Of a DNA stretch of 64,000 nucleotides, positions 29,210 to 38,328 are shown in pieces. The notes under the pieces were generated by a model. That model did not search any database, was not told where the DNA came from, and worked only from the letters and a program-made list of their open reading frames with translations. The DNA lies in the NCBI RefSeq assembly GCF_030691135.1, contig NZ_JAUYFA010000063.1, positions 1-64,000 of the forward strand, given 5' to 3'. The first letter of the stretch is position 1. Each line of letters starts with the position of its first letter. This DNA comes from Phreatobacter sp. (lineage in GTDB: Bacteria > Pseudomonadota > Alphaproteobacteria > Rhizobiales > Phreatobacteraceae). Made by a program: the position numbers and the translations under genes.

Positions 29210-30976
29210 ATGGATTTTCGCCGCATGCTGACGGCGCGCGAGCCGGCGGCCTCACCGTCGTCGCATCCACCCGCCAGCGCGACGGAGGATGCGATCGCGG
29301 AGGTCGTACGGCTGAAAGCCGAGATCGTCCAGATCCGCGACACGATCGGGCTCGTCGAATCCGACCTGATGAAGGTGATCGCCGACGTCTCGGACTCCGC
29401 CGACCATGTCCATGACGGCACAGCCGCCGCGAGCCGTGCCCTGGCGGCGATCCGCGAACGGTCGCGCGCGCTCGACCGGCTCGCCGCCGGTGCCTCGCAG
29501 AATTCGAGCCAGCTCGCCGCCGCCACCGAGGAGTTCGGGCAGAGCGCCGCGGCGATCGGTGACCGCGTGCGCCAGGCGACGCGCTTCACGCAGGAGGCCA
29601 TCGAGGCGGCCGGCCATGCTTCCGCCAGTGTTGACGGCCTTCGGGCCTCGTCGACCGAGATCAATCAGGTCGTGGGGCTGATCGGCAAGATCGCCCGCCA
29701 GACCAACCTCCTCGCCCTCAACGCCACCATCGAGGCGGCGCGCGCCGGCGAGGCCGGCAAGGGCTTCGCCGTGGTCGCCACCGAGGTCAAGAGCCTCAGC
29801 CTCGAGACGCAGCGCGCGATCGACGAGATCTCCCGGCGCATCGCGCAGCTACAGGCGGATTCGCAGGCTTCCATCGCCGCCGTCCAGCAGATCGCCGGCG
29901 CCGTCGACGCGATCCGCCCGGTCTTCGCCTCCGTCGCCGAGGCGGTGGAACAGCAGGTCGCCACCATCGGCGAACTCTCGCGCTCGGCCGGCGACAGCGC
30001 CGCTTTCATCGCCGACGTCGCCTCCGGCGCCGGCGCCATCGATCAGGCGGCGGTGGAGGCCGAGACGACTTCGGACGAAGCCGACAAGGCCGGCCGTCAG
30101 GCCAAGCTGCTGACCGAAAAGCTGCGCTCGCGCTTCACCATCTTCCTGCGCCAGTCGGAAGTCGGCGACCGCCGCCGCCACGACCGGCTGCCGGTGGAAC
30201 TCGCCGTGCGCGTCGATGGACCGCAGGGTGCCATCCGCGCCAAGACCATGGACCTCTCCGAAGGCGGCATGCTGCTGGCGGCGGGCGAGGTCGACCGGCT
30301 GGCCGTCGGCGCCGTGGTGACCGCGGCCGTCAACGACATCGCCGCGTTCCGCATCAAGGTGGTCGCCCGTTCGGCGCTCGGCACCCATTGCGAATTCGTC
30401 GCGCCGGACGAGGGCGGGCGTGTGGCCCTGGCGAAGAAGATCGCCGCGCTGCGCGAGGCCGATGCCGTCCGCATCGATTACGTCGTCAAGGCGTCCGCCG
30501 AGATCAGCCGTGCCATGGAACAGGCCATCGAGGCCGGACGGCTGTCGCGCGACGACGCCTTCGACAACGACTATGTACGCATTCCCGGCACCGATCCTGT
30601 CCAGTTCTCGACCCGCTACCTCAAGGTCTTCGAGGAGATCCTGCCGCCCATCCAGGAGCGCTGGCTCGCCGTCGACAAGCAGATGACGTTCTGCGCCGCG
30701 GTGGACCGCAACGCCTATCTGCCGGTTCACAACCGCATCTACGCCCATCCGCAAAGGGCGGGCGACCCGACCTGGAATGCCGCCAACTGCCGCAACAAGC
30801 GCATCTTCGACGACCGCGCCGGCCTTTCGGCGGCCCGCTCCTCGCGCCCCTGTCTGATCCAGTCCTATGCCCGCGACATGGGCAACGGCGTCACGGTCCA
30901 CATGAAGGAGATCGACGCGCCGATCCGCATCTTCGGCCGCCACTGGGGCGGTCTGCGGATGGCTTACCGCCTCTGA
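29210..30976 (+). CDS. Cytosolic chemoreceptor with PilZ and C-terminal sensor domain
   Basis: A 588-residue protein without membrane segments. Residues about 30-310 form the helical MCP signalling region. The kinase-contact hairpin is '[36 protein letters not shown]', given as residues 158-193. A PilZ domain (about 321-405) shows the c-di-GMP residues 'RRRHDR' and 'DLSEGGM'. The C-terminal part (about 415-588) contains '[13 protein letters not shown]', '[18 protein letters not shown]' and the closing '[12 protein letters not shown]', a cache-like pattern seen at the end of other alphaproteobacterial receptors. The sensor being behind the signalling hairpin is unusual and suggests cytoplasmic sensing combined with c-di-GMP input. 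AGAGGGAA upstream of ATG supports the start. Confidence 0.86.
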   Translation: MDFRRMLTAREPAASPSSHPPASATEDAIAEVVRLKAEIVQIRDTIGLVESDLMKVIADVSDSADHVHDGTAAASRALAAIRERSRALDRLAAGASQNSSQLAAATEEFGQSAAAIGDRVRQATRFTQEAIEAAGHASASVDGLRASSTEINQVVGLIGKIARQTNLLALNATIEAARAGEAGKGFAVVATEVKSLSLETQRAIDEISRRIAQLQADSQASIAAVQQIAGAVDAIRPVFASVAEAVEQQVATIGELSRSAGDSAAFIADVASGAGAIDQAAVEAETTSDEADKAGRQAKLLTEKLRSRFTIFLRQSEVGDRRRHDRLPVELAVRVDGPQGAIRAKTMDLSEGGMLLAAGEVDRLAVGAVVTAAVNDIAAFRIKVVARSALGTHCEFVAPDEGGRVALAKKIAALREADAVRIDYVVKASAEISRAMEQAIEAGRLSRDDAFDNDYVRIPGTDPVQFSTRYLKVFEEILPPIQERWLAVDKQMTFCAAVDRNAYLPVHNRIYAHPQRAGDPTWNAANCRNKRIFDDRAGLSAARSSRPCLIQSYARDMGNGVTVHMKEIDAPIRIFGRHWGGLRMAYRL

Positions 30977-30980
30977 CGGC

Positions 30981-32147
30981 TTAGGCGCCCTCGGCCCGCA
31001 GCGCGGCCGCGGGCTGGGACGCCGACGGTACCGCCTGTGCAGCCACCGCCGGCTTCGTCCATGGCGCCGACTTGAACAGGCGCGCGAGCCAGGCTGCCGC
31101 TACGATACCCGCAAGGCCGACGAGATTGACCAAAGCCGCCGGTCCGGCTCCATCGCCGACGATGTCGAGCGCGATGCCGCCGATCCAGGCGAGCACCGTA
31201 CAGGCGAGGAAGGCCGGCAGCGACTGGGTGCCGACGAGGGTCAGGACCGCCGCCGCGCGTGTCTCGAGCAGCCAGCGCGCCCCTTCCAGCAGCGACAGGG
31301 CAAGATAGGCCAGCGCCAGGAAATGGATGATGCGGACCGGGTGGATGTTGGTCCAGGTATTGGCCGGCAGGGCCATCATCTGCAGGTCGATGAAGACGGG
31401 AAAGGCGTCGGTGACGAGCCAGAAGTTGAACGGGACCGAGACGATGACGATGGCCGCCGTCAACCCGACCAGCCGCGGCCGCCCCAGCGCTGGTGGCTTC
31501 CACCATCCGAGACCGATGGCGAAGCCGGCGAAGAACAGTACCTGCCAGGCGAAGGGGTTGAAGAACCAGGTTCCGGCATTGTCGGAGCGGCCGGGCATGG
31601 CCAGGCCGAAGGCCAATGCGGCGATGTAGAGTGCGGCCGAGAGGGCGAAGGGGGCGACGGGGTGCAGCCGGTGCGCTGCCATCATCACCGGCACCAGCGC
31701 CAGCACGACGATGTAGAGCGGCAGGATGTCGAGCAGCATCGGCACATAGGTCAGCGTCACGAGCCCGCCGAGCGCTTCGGCCGGGGCCGCGAAGACATGG
31801 GCGAGGGCGCGCATGGCATGGCTGTCGGCCGGAGCGGCAAGAACGGTGACGCCGGCCAGCGCCATGAACAGCGCCAGATGGGCCCAGTAGAGCTGCCAGA
31901 TGCGCTGGACGATCTTCAGCGTCGCCGGGATGAAACCCGCGGTCGCATAGGTCCGCCCGAAGGCCGTGGCACTGGCGAAGCCGGAGCCGAAGACGAAGAG
32001 TTCGGTGGCCGAGGAAAAGCCGAACCGCGCCGGAATCCAGGCGAGCCAGGGGTTCTGCGGCATGTGGGCGATGAAGATGATCAGCATGCACAGGCCGCGG
32101 AAGACGTCGAGGCGCAGATCGCGCGGGCGCTTGGGCGGTGCGGTCAT
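30981..32147 (-). CDS. opgC: OpgC-type membrane acyltransferase
   Basis: A 388-residue inner-membrane protein with about ten helices. It belongs to the OpgC family, which adds succinyl groups to osmoregulated periplasmic glucans. The N-terminus 'RDLRLDVFRGLCMLIIFIAHMP' (about residues 8-29) has the D-x-x-RG and His expected of acyltransferase-3-like enzymes. 'FSSATELFVFGSGFASATAFG' follows, the S-x-x-E/F region typical of OpgC. The open frame extends to 32582 but homology begins at ATG 32147, which has only a weak ribosome site. No opgGH genes are nearby. Confidence 0.82.
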   Translation of the reverse strand: MTAPPKRPRDLRLDVFRGLCMLIIFIAHMPQNPWLAWIPARFGFSSATELFVFGSGFASATAFGRTYATAGFIPATLKIVQRIWQLYWAHLALFMALAGVTVLAAPADSHAMRALAHVFAAPAEALGGLVTLTYVPMLLDILPLYIVVLALVPVMMAAHRLHPVAPFALSAALYIAALAFGLAMPGRSDNAGTWFFNPFAWQVLFFAGFAIGLGWWKPPALGRPRLVGLTAAIVIVSVPFNFWLVTDAFPVFIDLQMMALPANTWTNIHPVRIIHFLALAYLALSLLEGARWLLETRAAAVLTLVGTQSLPAFLACTVLAWIGGIALDIVGDGAGPAALVNLVGLAGIVAAAWLARLFKSAPWTKPAVAAQAVPSASQPAAALRAEGA

Positions 32148-32340
32148 GTCGGGCTCGTCTGTCGGTTGCTGCAATGCAGGATACGCAGTCACCGAAACGG
32201 TCGTTACGCGGACGCGGCGTCGCCGTGAGATTGCCGCTTCACGGTTTGGTGAACCCTCGAGACGGTAACGCCGTGACGTTGGCCGCGAATTGTCGGGGGA
32301 GGGCGAGGTTGCCCGCATCAGGACCTGAGGGGGCCCCGCC

Positions 32341-32871
32341 ATGATTGCCGACACCGCTCGAACCATTACGAACCACGAGTTCCGCATCGCCGGCATCGCC
32401 CTGCCGGGCCTCAGGGAGATGATCGCCCTCATGGTCGGCGGCTTCGCCGGCCTCGGCCTGTGGGAGATCTGGGCCAATGTCCCCACCGCCATCGTTGCCG
32501 GCGGGCCGCTGGAGCCGCCGGCCCTGATCAAGGCGCTGTTCGCCGCCCGCCTTGGCTTCGAGCCTTCCGACGTCGCCGCCAAGGCGCTGCACTACGTCAC
32601 CGGCGTCGTCGGCTACCCGCTCGGCTACTATCTCCTGACCCGCAACGGTATCTCGCTGGGTCGGCGCTGGAACGGCTGGGTCTGGGGCGCCTTCACCACT
32701 TTCATCGCGCTCGGCATCTTCGCGCCGCTGGCAGGCCTGCCCTTCCTTCTCCTCGCCTGGGGCGGCCAGCTCACCATCATGAGCACGATCGGCCACGCGC
32801 TCTACGGCGCCATGGCGGCCTATGTGACCGAGATGATGCTCGACCGTGACCGTGACCGCGACCGCCCCTGA
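32341..32871 (+). CDS. Hypothetical membrane protein (176 aa)
   Basis: I do not recognise a named family. The protein has four hydrophobic segments: about residues 29-50 (MIALMVGGFAGLGLWEIW), 85-103 (YVTGVVGYPLGYYLL), 115-140 (WVWGAFTTFIALGIFAPLAG) and 140-165. It ends in a repeated Asp-Arg tail (DRDRDRDRP) produced by a short 'gaccgt' repeat in the DNA. GAGGGG lies 8-13 bases before the ATG. It is divergent from opgC (193 bases between starts), and a shared regulatory region is likely. Confidence 0.65.
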   Translation: MIADTARTITNHEFRIAGIALPGLREMIALMVGGFAGLGLWEIWANVPTAIVAGGPLEPPALIKALFAARLGFEPSDVAAKALHYVTGVVGYPLGYYLLTRNGISLGRRWNGWVWGAFTTFIALGIFAPLAGLPFLLLAWGGQLTIMSTIGHALYGAMAAYVTEMMLDRDRDRDRP

Positions 32872-32924
32872 GCCTTCACGGCACCTGGACGGCGATCGCG
32901 ACACTTGGAGCGACCAAGACAAGG

Positions 32925-32961
32925 AACGGGCAACCCTGATCCCCATCAGGGCTTGCCCGTT
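32925..32961. terminator. Long stem-loop between two genes
   Basis: AACGGGCAACCCTGAT (32925-32940) and ATCAGGGCTTGCCCGTT (32945-32961) pair over 16 bp with a single bulged base and a CCCC loop. It starts 53 bases after the stop of the 176-aa membrane protein. There is no long T tract, so it may be a rho-assisted end, an mRNA-stabilising hairpin or an operator. It is the most stable hairpin I saw in a gap. Confidence 0.55.
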
Positions 32962-33023
32962 AACCATTCCTGTACGAGAAAGTCGCCATTCTGCCGCTCA
33001 AGAGCACGTTCGAGGATGCGCGC

Positions 33024-33227
33024 ATGACCACCATCAAGCTGCAGATCCCGCCGGACCTTCTGGCCGCGGTCGATCGTTTCATCGAGGAAGAGGTGCCCGA
33101 GGTGAGCCGCCCCGACGCGCTGCTCGCCGCCCTGCGCGCCTGGGCCGTCGGCAACGGGCTCATGCTCTCCTGGCGCGGCCCGCAGGAGCCGCCCGCGACC
33201 TGGCCGCAGGCGGCGAACGACGGGTGA
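33024..33227 (+). CDS. Small ribbon-helix-helix-like protein (67 aa)
   Basis: A 67-residue protein beginning 'MTTIKLQIPPDLLAAVDRFI'. The short beta stretch (TIKLQIP) followed by two amphipathic helices ('DLLAAVDRFIEEEV', 'SRPDALLAALRAWAVGNGL') is the pattern of MetJ/Arc-type DNA-binding antitoxins. The tail 'ATWPQAANDG' is of unknown role. No partner toxin is adjacent. A diverged copy of the last 13 codons and stop recurs at 38329-38372 on the other side of the phosphite block (EPPATWPQAANDG here, GPRATWPQAANDG there), with mostly synonymous differences. The ribosome site is weak. Confidence 0.6.
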   Translation: MTTIKLQIPPDLLAAVDRFIEEEVPEVSRPDALLAALRAWAVGNGLMLSWRGPQEPPATWPQAANDG

Positions 33228-33269
33228 GGGGCGGAGACAGCGGTTCGACCGCGCGATCACGCTGCAAAC

Positions 33270-33311
33270 GGGTGCGACAGGGATCGACCTGTGACTCCAC
33301 CCGTGTGAAGG
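33270..33311 (-). repeat. Decayed 3' fragment of tRNA-Val, att-like scar
   Basis: This stretch matches the 3' part of the intact tRNA-Val(CAC) gene at 42476-42518, from the anticodon loop to the acceptor end. It is in the same orientation, with four substitutions and one deleted base in the T loop. The 5' half is absent. Integrases often use precisely this part of a tRNA gene as attachment site, so it is a plausible left end of an integrated element. No integrase remains. Confidence 0.65.
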
Positions 33312-33353
33312 CCAAGAAGTGAGCCGCTTCGGTCGAGATTCGACTTTCAACGG

Positions 33354-34193
33354 CTATTTGAGGTTGCGCCTCAGCCAGGCGCCGATGGCGTCAACAATCA
33401 GGACACAGGCAAGGATGGTCAGCAGGATCGCGCTGACCTGATCATATTTGATCAGCCGCAGGGCCGCGATGAGTTCGAAGCCGATACCGCCGGCGCCGAC
33501 GATTCCGAGCACGGCGGAGGCACGGAAATGATACTCCCACCTGTAGATCGTCACATCGGCGAGTTGCGGCAACACCTGCGGCAGCACAGCGTGGCTGATC
33601 ACTTGAACAGACGTGGCCCCGGCAGCACGCGCTGCTTCCAGCGGGCGTGGATCGACGTGCTCGATCGCCTCTGCGTAGAATTTACCCACCATGCCGACCG
33701 AGTGGAGAGCCAGCGCCAGGACACCCGGCAGCGCACCGAAGCCGACGGCGGCAACGAACAGGATGCCCATGATAATCTCGGGCACCGAACGCAGGAACGA
33801 CAGCAACGTCCGCACGATGTGCATCAAGATTGGATGGGGAGTTGTGTTCGGGGCCGCGAGGATCGCCAGCGGCAGTGATAGGATGACGGCGAGCACTGTG
33901 CCGGCAATCGACATGGCGAGCGTATCCAGCAGTGGCCTCATCCAGTTGCGCCAACGCCCGAAATCAGGCGGCACCATCTCGCTGAACAGCTGGCCCAGAG
34001 CAGGAAGGCCATCGTTGAACCGTTCGGCATCGAAGAAGCCGGTGATTGCGAGCGCTGCGATGCAGATCAAGCCGATGCCGCCCATGATCACAAGGCGACG
34101 CAGCCCGGCTGCACGCTCTTGGGAGAGCAGTGCGTCATGACGAACAAGACTGGAAGTGACCTGTCGGGCAGGCAGTGGTGCGAGGTTGTTCAT
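33354..34193 (-). CDS. ptxC: Phosphite/phosphonate ABC transporter permease
   Basis: A 279-residue inner-membrane permease of the PhnE type, with six predicted helices. The cytoplasmic coupling motif reads 'EAARAAGATSVQVISHAVLPQVLP', given as residues 183-206, the EAA loop that contacts the ATPase. The family words 'RSVPEIIMGILFVAAVGFG' and 'IVGAGGIGFELI' are present. It is the last gene of the cluster; its ATG overlaps the stop of ptxB by four bases (34190-34193). Assignment to phosphite rather than phosphonate rests on the linked ptxD and the absence of C-P lyase genes. Confidence 0.85.
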   Translation of the reverse strand: MNNLAPLPARQVTSSLVRHDALLSQERAAGLRRLVIMGGIGLICIAALAITGFFDAERFNDGLPALGQLFSEMVPPDFGRWRNWMRPLLDTLAMSIAGTVLAVILSLPLAILAAPNTTPHPILMHIVRTLLSFLRSVPEIIMGILFVAAVGFGALPGVLALALHSVGMVGKFYAEAIEHVDPRPLEAARAAGATSVQVISHAVLPQVLPQLADVTIYRWEYHFRASAVLGIVGAGGIGFELIAALRLIKYDQVSAILLTILACVLIVDAIGAWLRRNLK

Positions 34194-35068
34194 CCGCGCA
34201 CTTTGGTCAGGTCGAGATCAAGCACCTTCGCAGTGTCGCGCAGGACATCGTAAGCCTTGTCGTCGGTGGCCGCGAAGCCCTGTACGCGGAAGGCCTTCAG
34301 GATTTCAGGGTCCTGGAGGCCGATGAAGGCCTCGCGGATACGCGCTTTCAGTTCAGGTGCAAGATTGCCCTGCATGACCATCGGATAATTGGGAATGGGA
34401 TCAGACAGGCCGATCTCGATGATCTTGGACTTGTCGACCGTACCGCGTGACGTCAGATTGTCGAGAATGGCTTTCGAAAGTCCACCAGCCGGAACCTGCC
34501 CGTTCTGGACGGCGCGTGCGACCGCGTCATGCGTGCCCAGATGTACGGCCTGATAGTCGCGACCGGCGATCAGGTCGCGATTGGCGAGGAAGGCGCGCGG
34601 GATCAGGTGGCTCGATGTTGAGGCCTGATCACCGAAAGCAAAGGACTTGCCCTTGATGTCTTCAACCTTGGCAACGAGGCCGCCAGCCTGGGCGATCAGC
34701 ACGCCGTTGTAGGTCGGCGAGCCACGCTCGATGCCGACGGCGAAAGGCTCGAGTTCTGGTGCGCGTGACTTCGCGAGCACGTAGGAAAGCGGGCCGAAAT
34801 AGGCAATCTCGATGCGTCCGAAACGGGCTGCCTCGATCATCGAAGAATAGTCGGTTGTAACCACGAGCTCGACGCTTCTGGCCAACACTTTTTCAAGATG
34901 CAGCCTGAGCGGCTCGGCGTTCTGGATGATCGTGGCCGCATTTTCATCCGGCAACAGCGCCACACGGATGCGCGAGGGATTGCGCGTCTGCGCCAAGGCC
35001 GGGAGGGTCTGTGCGCCGATGGCGGCAGCCGAGAGTGCCATCAGGATGCGACGGTTCAACATGGTCAT
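34190..35068 (-). CDS. ptxB: Phosphite/phosphonate-binding periplasmic protein
   Basis: A 292-residue receptor of the PhnD/PtxB family. The signal peptide (MLNRRILMALSAAAIGAQTLPALAQ, residues 3-27) ends before 'TRNPSRIRVALLP'. The pocket motif 'VVTTDYSSMIEAARFGRIEIAYFGPLSYVLA', given as residues 68-98, contains the Tyr/Ser/Thr residues that hold the oxyanion. 'FAFGDQASTSSHLIPRAFL' holds the second set of Ser/Thr/His ligands typical of phosphite and phosphonate binders. The start overlaps ptxA by four bases. GC content is lower than that of the flanking chromosome. Confidence 0.86.
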   Translation of the reverse strand: MTMLNRRILMALSAAAIGAQTLPALAQTRNPSRIRVALLPDENAATIIQNAEPLRLHLEKVLARSVELVVTTDYSSMIEAARFGRIEIAYFGPLSYVLAKSRAPELEPFAVGIERGSPTYNGVLIAQAGGLVAKVEDIKGKSFAFGDQASTSSHLIPRAFLANRDLIAGRDYQAVHLGTHDAVARAVQNGQVPAGGLSKAILDNLTSRGTVDKSKIIEIGLSDPIPNYPMVMQGNLAPELKARIREAFIGLQDPEILKAFRVQGFAATDDKAYDVLRDTAKVLDLDLTKVRG

Positions 35069-35850
35069 GCGACAAGCTCCATGGCGGAATGATCAAGGTT
35101 TTTCGCAGCACCAACCATCGGCGCTGTCTGATAAAGGCGGGTGATGTCGAGTTCGCTGAGGTCCGTTGGCTTGCCGTCGAACACGACCTCACCATGGGCT
35201 AAACCAATGATCCGGTCGGCAAAGCGGCGTGCGAAGTCGAGTTGGTGAAGTGAAACGACCGCTGTCAGTCCGTCCTGCTTGGCGATGCCGTGAATGAGCG
35301 AAAGCACGGCCTCCGCAGTGGCCGGGTCAAGACTGGCAACGGGCTCGTCGGCGAGGATAATGTCCGGCTGCTGCACCAGCGCGCGGGCGATCCCGACCCG
35401 CTGTTGCTGGCCTCCGGACAGCTGGTCAGCACGACGCAAAGCGTATTCGATCAAGCCGACGCGCTCGATGGCTGACAGGGCCCTCAGCCGCTCGTCGCGC
35501 CCAAACGGGAACAATGTGCGCAAGCTGTTATGGTAGCCAAGCCGGCCCATGAGGACATTTTCGAGCACGCTCGAACGTCCGATCAACTGATGTTGCTGAA
35601 AGATCATCCCGGTGCGGCGGCGATGACTGCGTAAGTTCGCGCCGCTGCTCAACGGCCCGAAATCTGCTGTGACGACTTTGCCCGAGGTGGGCTTCACGAG
35701 CCCGTTGAGGGCCCGGAGCAGCGTAGACTTGCCCGCGCCTGAGGCCCCGAGCAGCACAGTAAAGGCGCCGCGCTCAAAGCTGAGCGTCGTCGACTTCAGC
35801 GCAGGCGCTGCTTGGCCATACGAAACGGACAACGCCTCTACTGTGATCAC
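35065..35850 (-). CDS. ptxA: Phosphite/phosphonate ABC transporter ATP-binding protein
   Basis: A 261-residue ATPase of the PhnC type. Walker A is 'GASGAGKST', followed by '[14 protein letters not shown]'. The Q-loop is '[20 protein letters not shown]', the signature '[15 protein letters not shown]', Walker B '[12 protein letters not shown]', and the switch His is in '[10 protein letters not shown]'. The frame is open to 35964, but the family N-terminus '[12 protein letters not shown]' points to the GTG at 35850. GGTGGG lies just upstream. The gap to ptxE is 64 bases, so it may have its own weak promoter. Confidence 0.87.
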   Translation of the reverse strand: MITVEALSVSYGQAAPALKSTTLSFERGAFTVLLGASGAGKSTLLRALNGLVKPTSGKVVTADFGPLSSGANLRSHRRRTGMIFQQHQLIGRSSVLENVLMGRLGYHNSLRTLFPFGRDERLRALSAIERVGLIEYALRRADQLSGGQQQRVGIARALVQQPDIILADEPVASLDPATAEAVLSLIHGIAKQDGLTAVVSLHQLDFARRFADRIIGLAHGEVVFDGKPTDLSELDITRLYQTAPMVGAAKNLDHSAMELVA

Positions 35851-35914
35851 GACCCACCTGCTGATTGCAAATAGAGATGAAAAGGAGCGTTTGATTGAGA
35901 TCAATAATATCGGT

Positions 35915-36808
35915 TCAGCTTGACAGCGATGTGACAGCCTCATTCCGGGCGAGGTGTGCTCCAAACAATCTGGCGGGTGCCGCGATTGGCAGACTGCTTG
36001 GCGTGGCCGCCCACAAGGCTTTGGTCATGGGCGCATCGGCGACCGTCAACGCCACCAGCAACCCGGCTGCCACCTCTTCCGCAACGGTCGCATGCAGGAC
36101 GATGGAGATGCCGAGACCAGCCATGACGGCCCGCTTCACCGCTTCTGTCGAACCCAAAACAGGACCAATCTTCAGCCGCCGCGCCAGTTCCGCACCAAGC
36201 GCCTGTGCGAGCACGCGCCCGGTCCCGGTGCCGGCTTCGCCACCAATCATGGGCTGGTCAGTCAGCTCTTCAGGGTTGACAACGCTCCGCCCAGCCCAGG
36301 CGTGACCAGGCGGCACAATGACGACCAAAGGCTCGTGCCGCCAGCAAAACGCCTGAAAGCCATCTGTCTCGGTCCACCACTCGGTGAGTGCGATATCAAC
36401 TTCGCCATGTTGCAGGCGTTCGATCACGGTCGGGTTGGGTCCAATGCTCCAGCCGACAGGCTTGGCCGTCGGGTAAACTTCGCAGAACCCTTTGACCGCC
36501 GGTGGCAGCAGATAGATCCCGATATTCGAGGCCGCACCGATCACGAGCCGGTCTGGTTGCACGGATATCCGCGCCTGTTCCTCCGCCTGGAGCAGGCGTT
36601 TCGCGTGGGGCAGGAAGGCCAAGCCTTTCGGCAGGGCCCAACATCCGGCGTTGCTGCGCGCAACCAGACCTGTCCCGAGGGCCTCTTCCAGTTTGCGGAT
36701 ATGCTGCGAAACGGTTGGCTGCGCCAGACCGAGCCGTTTGGCGGCTTCATGGAAGCTGCCGCAAGCCACCACGGCGACAAAACTGCGCACCTGAGCAAGA
36801 TCAAGCAT
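35915..36808 (-). CDS. ptxE: LysR-type regulator of phosphite oxidation
   Basis: A 297-residue LysR-type regulator. The N-terminal winged helix is 'VRSFVAVVACGSFHEAAKRLGLAQPTVSQHIRKLEEALG', given as residues 7-45, with the recognition helix around 'AQPTVSQHIRKLE'. The C-terminal periplasmic-binding-like domain covers about 95-290. Its ATG overlaps the end of ptxD by eight bases, so it is translated from the same message. In the Pseudomonas stutzeri ptxABCDE operon the fifth gene is also a LysR regulator of unclear effect. Here it lies between dehydrogenase and transporter. Confidence 0.83.
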   Translation of the reverse strand: MLDLAQVRSFVAVVACGSFHEAAKRLGLAQPTVSQHIRKLEEALGTGLVARSNAGCWALPKGLAFLPHAKRLLQAEEQARISVQPDRLVIGAASNIGIYLLPPAVKGFCEVYPTAKPVGWSIGPNPTVIERLQHGEVDIALTEWWTETDGFQAFCWRHEPLVVIVPPGHAWAGRSVVNPEELTDQPMIGGEAGTGTGRVLAQALGAELARRLKIGPVLGSTEAVKRAVMAGLGISIVLHATVAEEVAAGLLVALTVADAPMTKALWAATPSSLPIAAPARLFGAHLARNEAVTSLSS

Positions 36809-37823
36809 GCGACATGTCTGCCGTGGCTGGCGACGTCAGAGTATTGGGACTGCTCCGTCCTGCAAGGACATCGATAATGTCTTGCGCTGCACTCATCGCG
36901 ATCGCGCGCCTGACATCGTCGACTGCCGAACCCAGATGCGGCGTGAAAAATGTCGCGTGGTGGGCCAGTAGCCGCGGCGGGATCGTTTTGGGTCTGTCGG
37001 GCTTTGCCCAGTCCTCAAATGCAAAAACATCGGCGGCGTAGCCACCGAGGTGCCCGCTTTCCAGAGCTGAAGCCACTGCACTCTCGTCGACGATCGAGCC
37101 ACGGGCAGGGTTGACCAGCAATGCGCCGGGTTTCATCGCGGCCAGCATCGAGGCGTTGAACAGCCCATCGGTGTGCTGGTTGAGCGGCAGCGCCAAAACC
37201 ACTACGTCGCTGTTGGCCAGAAGGTCGGGCAGTCCGACGATGCGTGCCGGGGTGCAACTCTCCGGTTCAAGTGGCCGTTCATCAAAGGCGAGAACCGTCG
37301 CGCCAAGTGCTGCAAACGGTGCCACCAGTGCTCGTCCCACAGCGCCTTGTCCGACCACGCCCAAGGTGGCTCCTGCCAGCCCACTTCCGTAAAGCACTGG
37401 CTTCCATCCGACGAATTGACCCGAACGCACCATGGCATCGCCATGCCGCAGATTGCGCGCCAGACCGATCGTCAGCCCGACCGTCAGTTCAGCGGTTGGA
37501 ACCGTCAGCAGATCCGGCACAAAGGTCACGGTCACCCGATGCCGCATGCAGGCATCAATGTCGAAATTGTCCGCCCCCTTGAGGGCGCAGGCGATCACCT
37601 TCAATTTTGGTGCTTCGCGAAGAAAGGCGTCATCAACGCAATCGGTCATGAACGCCATCATCGCGTCAGCACGTGCCATCCGGCTCGCAAGCTCACCAGG
37701 CGGCAAGGGTTCCTGCGAGTCATTCGCGACCACCTCACAGCCCTGACCCAGATTCTCTCGCAAGTGAGAGAGAACCTCTGGGTGGACCCAGTTGGTCAAG
37801 ACAACGACGGGGGACAGCGGCAT
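36801..37823 (-). CDS. ptxD: Phosphite dehydrogenase (NAD-dependent)
   Basis: The enzyme oxidises phosphite to phosphate with NAD. The 340-residue D-hydroxyacid-dehydrogenase-fold protein follows the P. stutzeri PtxD pattern throughout: 'DAMMAFM', 'CALKGADNFD', 'TFVPDLLTVPTAEL', 'GALLVNPARGSIVDE', 'GGYAADVFAFEDWA' and 'FTPHLGSAV'. Catalytic residues align: Lys82 (PtxD K76), Met59 (M53), Arg241 (R237), Glu270 (E266), His296 (H292); also Trp140 and Tyr145. The Rossmann loop is 'GQGAVG', and Asp181 after the second strand favours NAD over NADP. ATG 37823 is used; the frame extends further upstream without homology. It is the first gene of the cluster. Local GC is clearly below the surroundings. 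Confidence 0.93.
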   Translation of the reverse strand: MPLSPVVVLTNWVHPEVLSHLRENLGQGCEVVANDSQEPLPPGELASRMARADAMMAFMTDCVDDAFLREAPKLKVIACALKGADNFDIDACMRHRVTVTFVPDLLTVPTAELTVGLTIGLARNLRHGDAMVRSGQFVGWKPVLYGSGLAGATLGVVGQGAVGRALVAPFAALGATVLAFDERPLEPESCTPARIVGLPDLLANSDVVVLALPLNQHTDGLFNASMLAAMKPGALLVNPARGSIVDESAVASALESGHLGGYAADVFAFEDWAKPDRPKTIPPRLLAHHATFFTPHLGSAVDDVRRAIAMSAAQDIIDVLAGRSSPNTLTSPATADMSHA

Positions 37824-38127
37824 CGACGATCGCCTAATCAAATTGATGCGCGATCTTGATTGCGTTTGATGACTGGCCTGTGACGTTGGTCGGCCGTTGA
37901 CCTGCCACGGAGCTTTTCCTCGACGCGGAGTTCGAGCCCGGCCCTTCGAAGAACGGACAGATGAAGCGGGAACGGTCCACGGAAGAGCAGACACCGCCAC
38001 CCGGGACGCGACCAGACGATTGATCCGTTGGCCTGAGCAGACGATGTTTCCTATCGTCCGCAGTCCATTTCGGGAATGTCGGTTTTCGCCGCTATTGGGC
38101 CTCGAGTCGTGCTTCCATGGGTGCTGA

Positions 38128-38328
38128 ATGATCCGGACCGCGATGATTTATGCCAAAGTCGGCGCTCTGATCCTGTTTGGGTTTTCACAAGCCAGCGCCG
38201 CCGAGACCCGCCCGTGCTCGAGGGGTTTGCACCGCTCGACGCGCTGTCGGTTTACGAAGGGGCCTGTCTGTACGGGGAGGCAGATGCCGGGTTTTCGCGG
38301 TTTGACCTGCCGGTCGGCCCGATGAGGG
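38128..38328 (+). pseudogene. Fragment of a secreted-protein gene, frameshifted
   Basis: The first 29 codons encode a signal-like peptide ending in ASA. One base missing in the C run near 38211-38214 shifts the frame. After it an acidic, globular-looking stretch (LEGFAPLDALSVYEGACLYG) runs to about 38325 and stops at the border of the copied small-gene tail. I do not recognise the family. That the two frames belong together is an inference from continuity of composition. Confidence 0.35.

Noticed and set aside
33354-37823. Phosphonate (C-P lyase) degradation cluster
   Set aside because: The transporter alone would allow it, but no phnGHIJKLM genes are present and the linked dehydrogenase matches PtxD at all catalytic positions.
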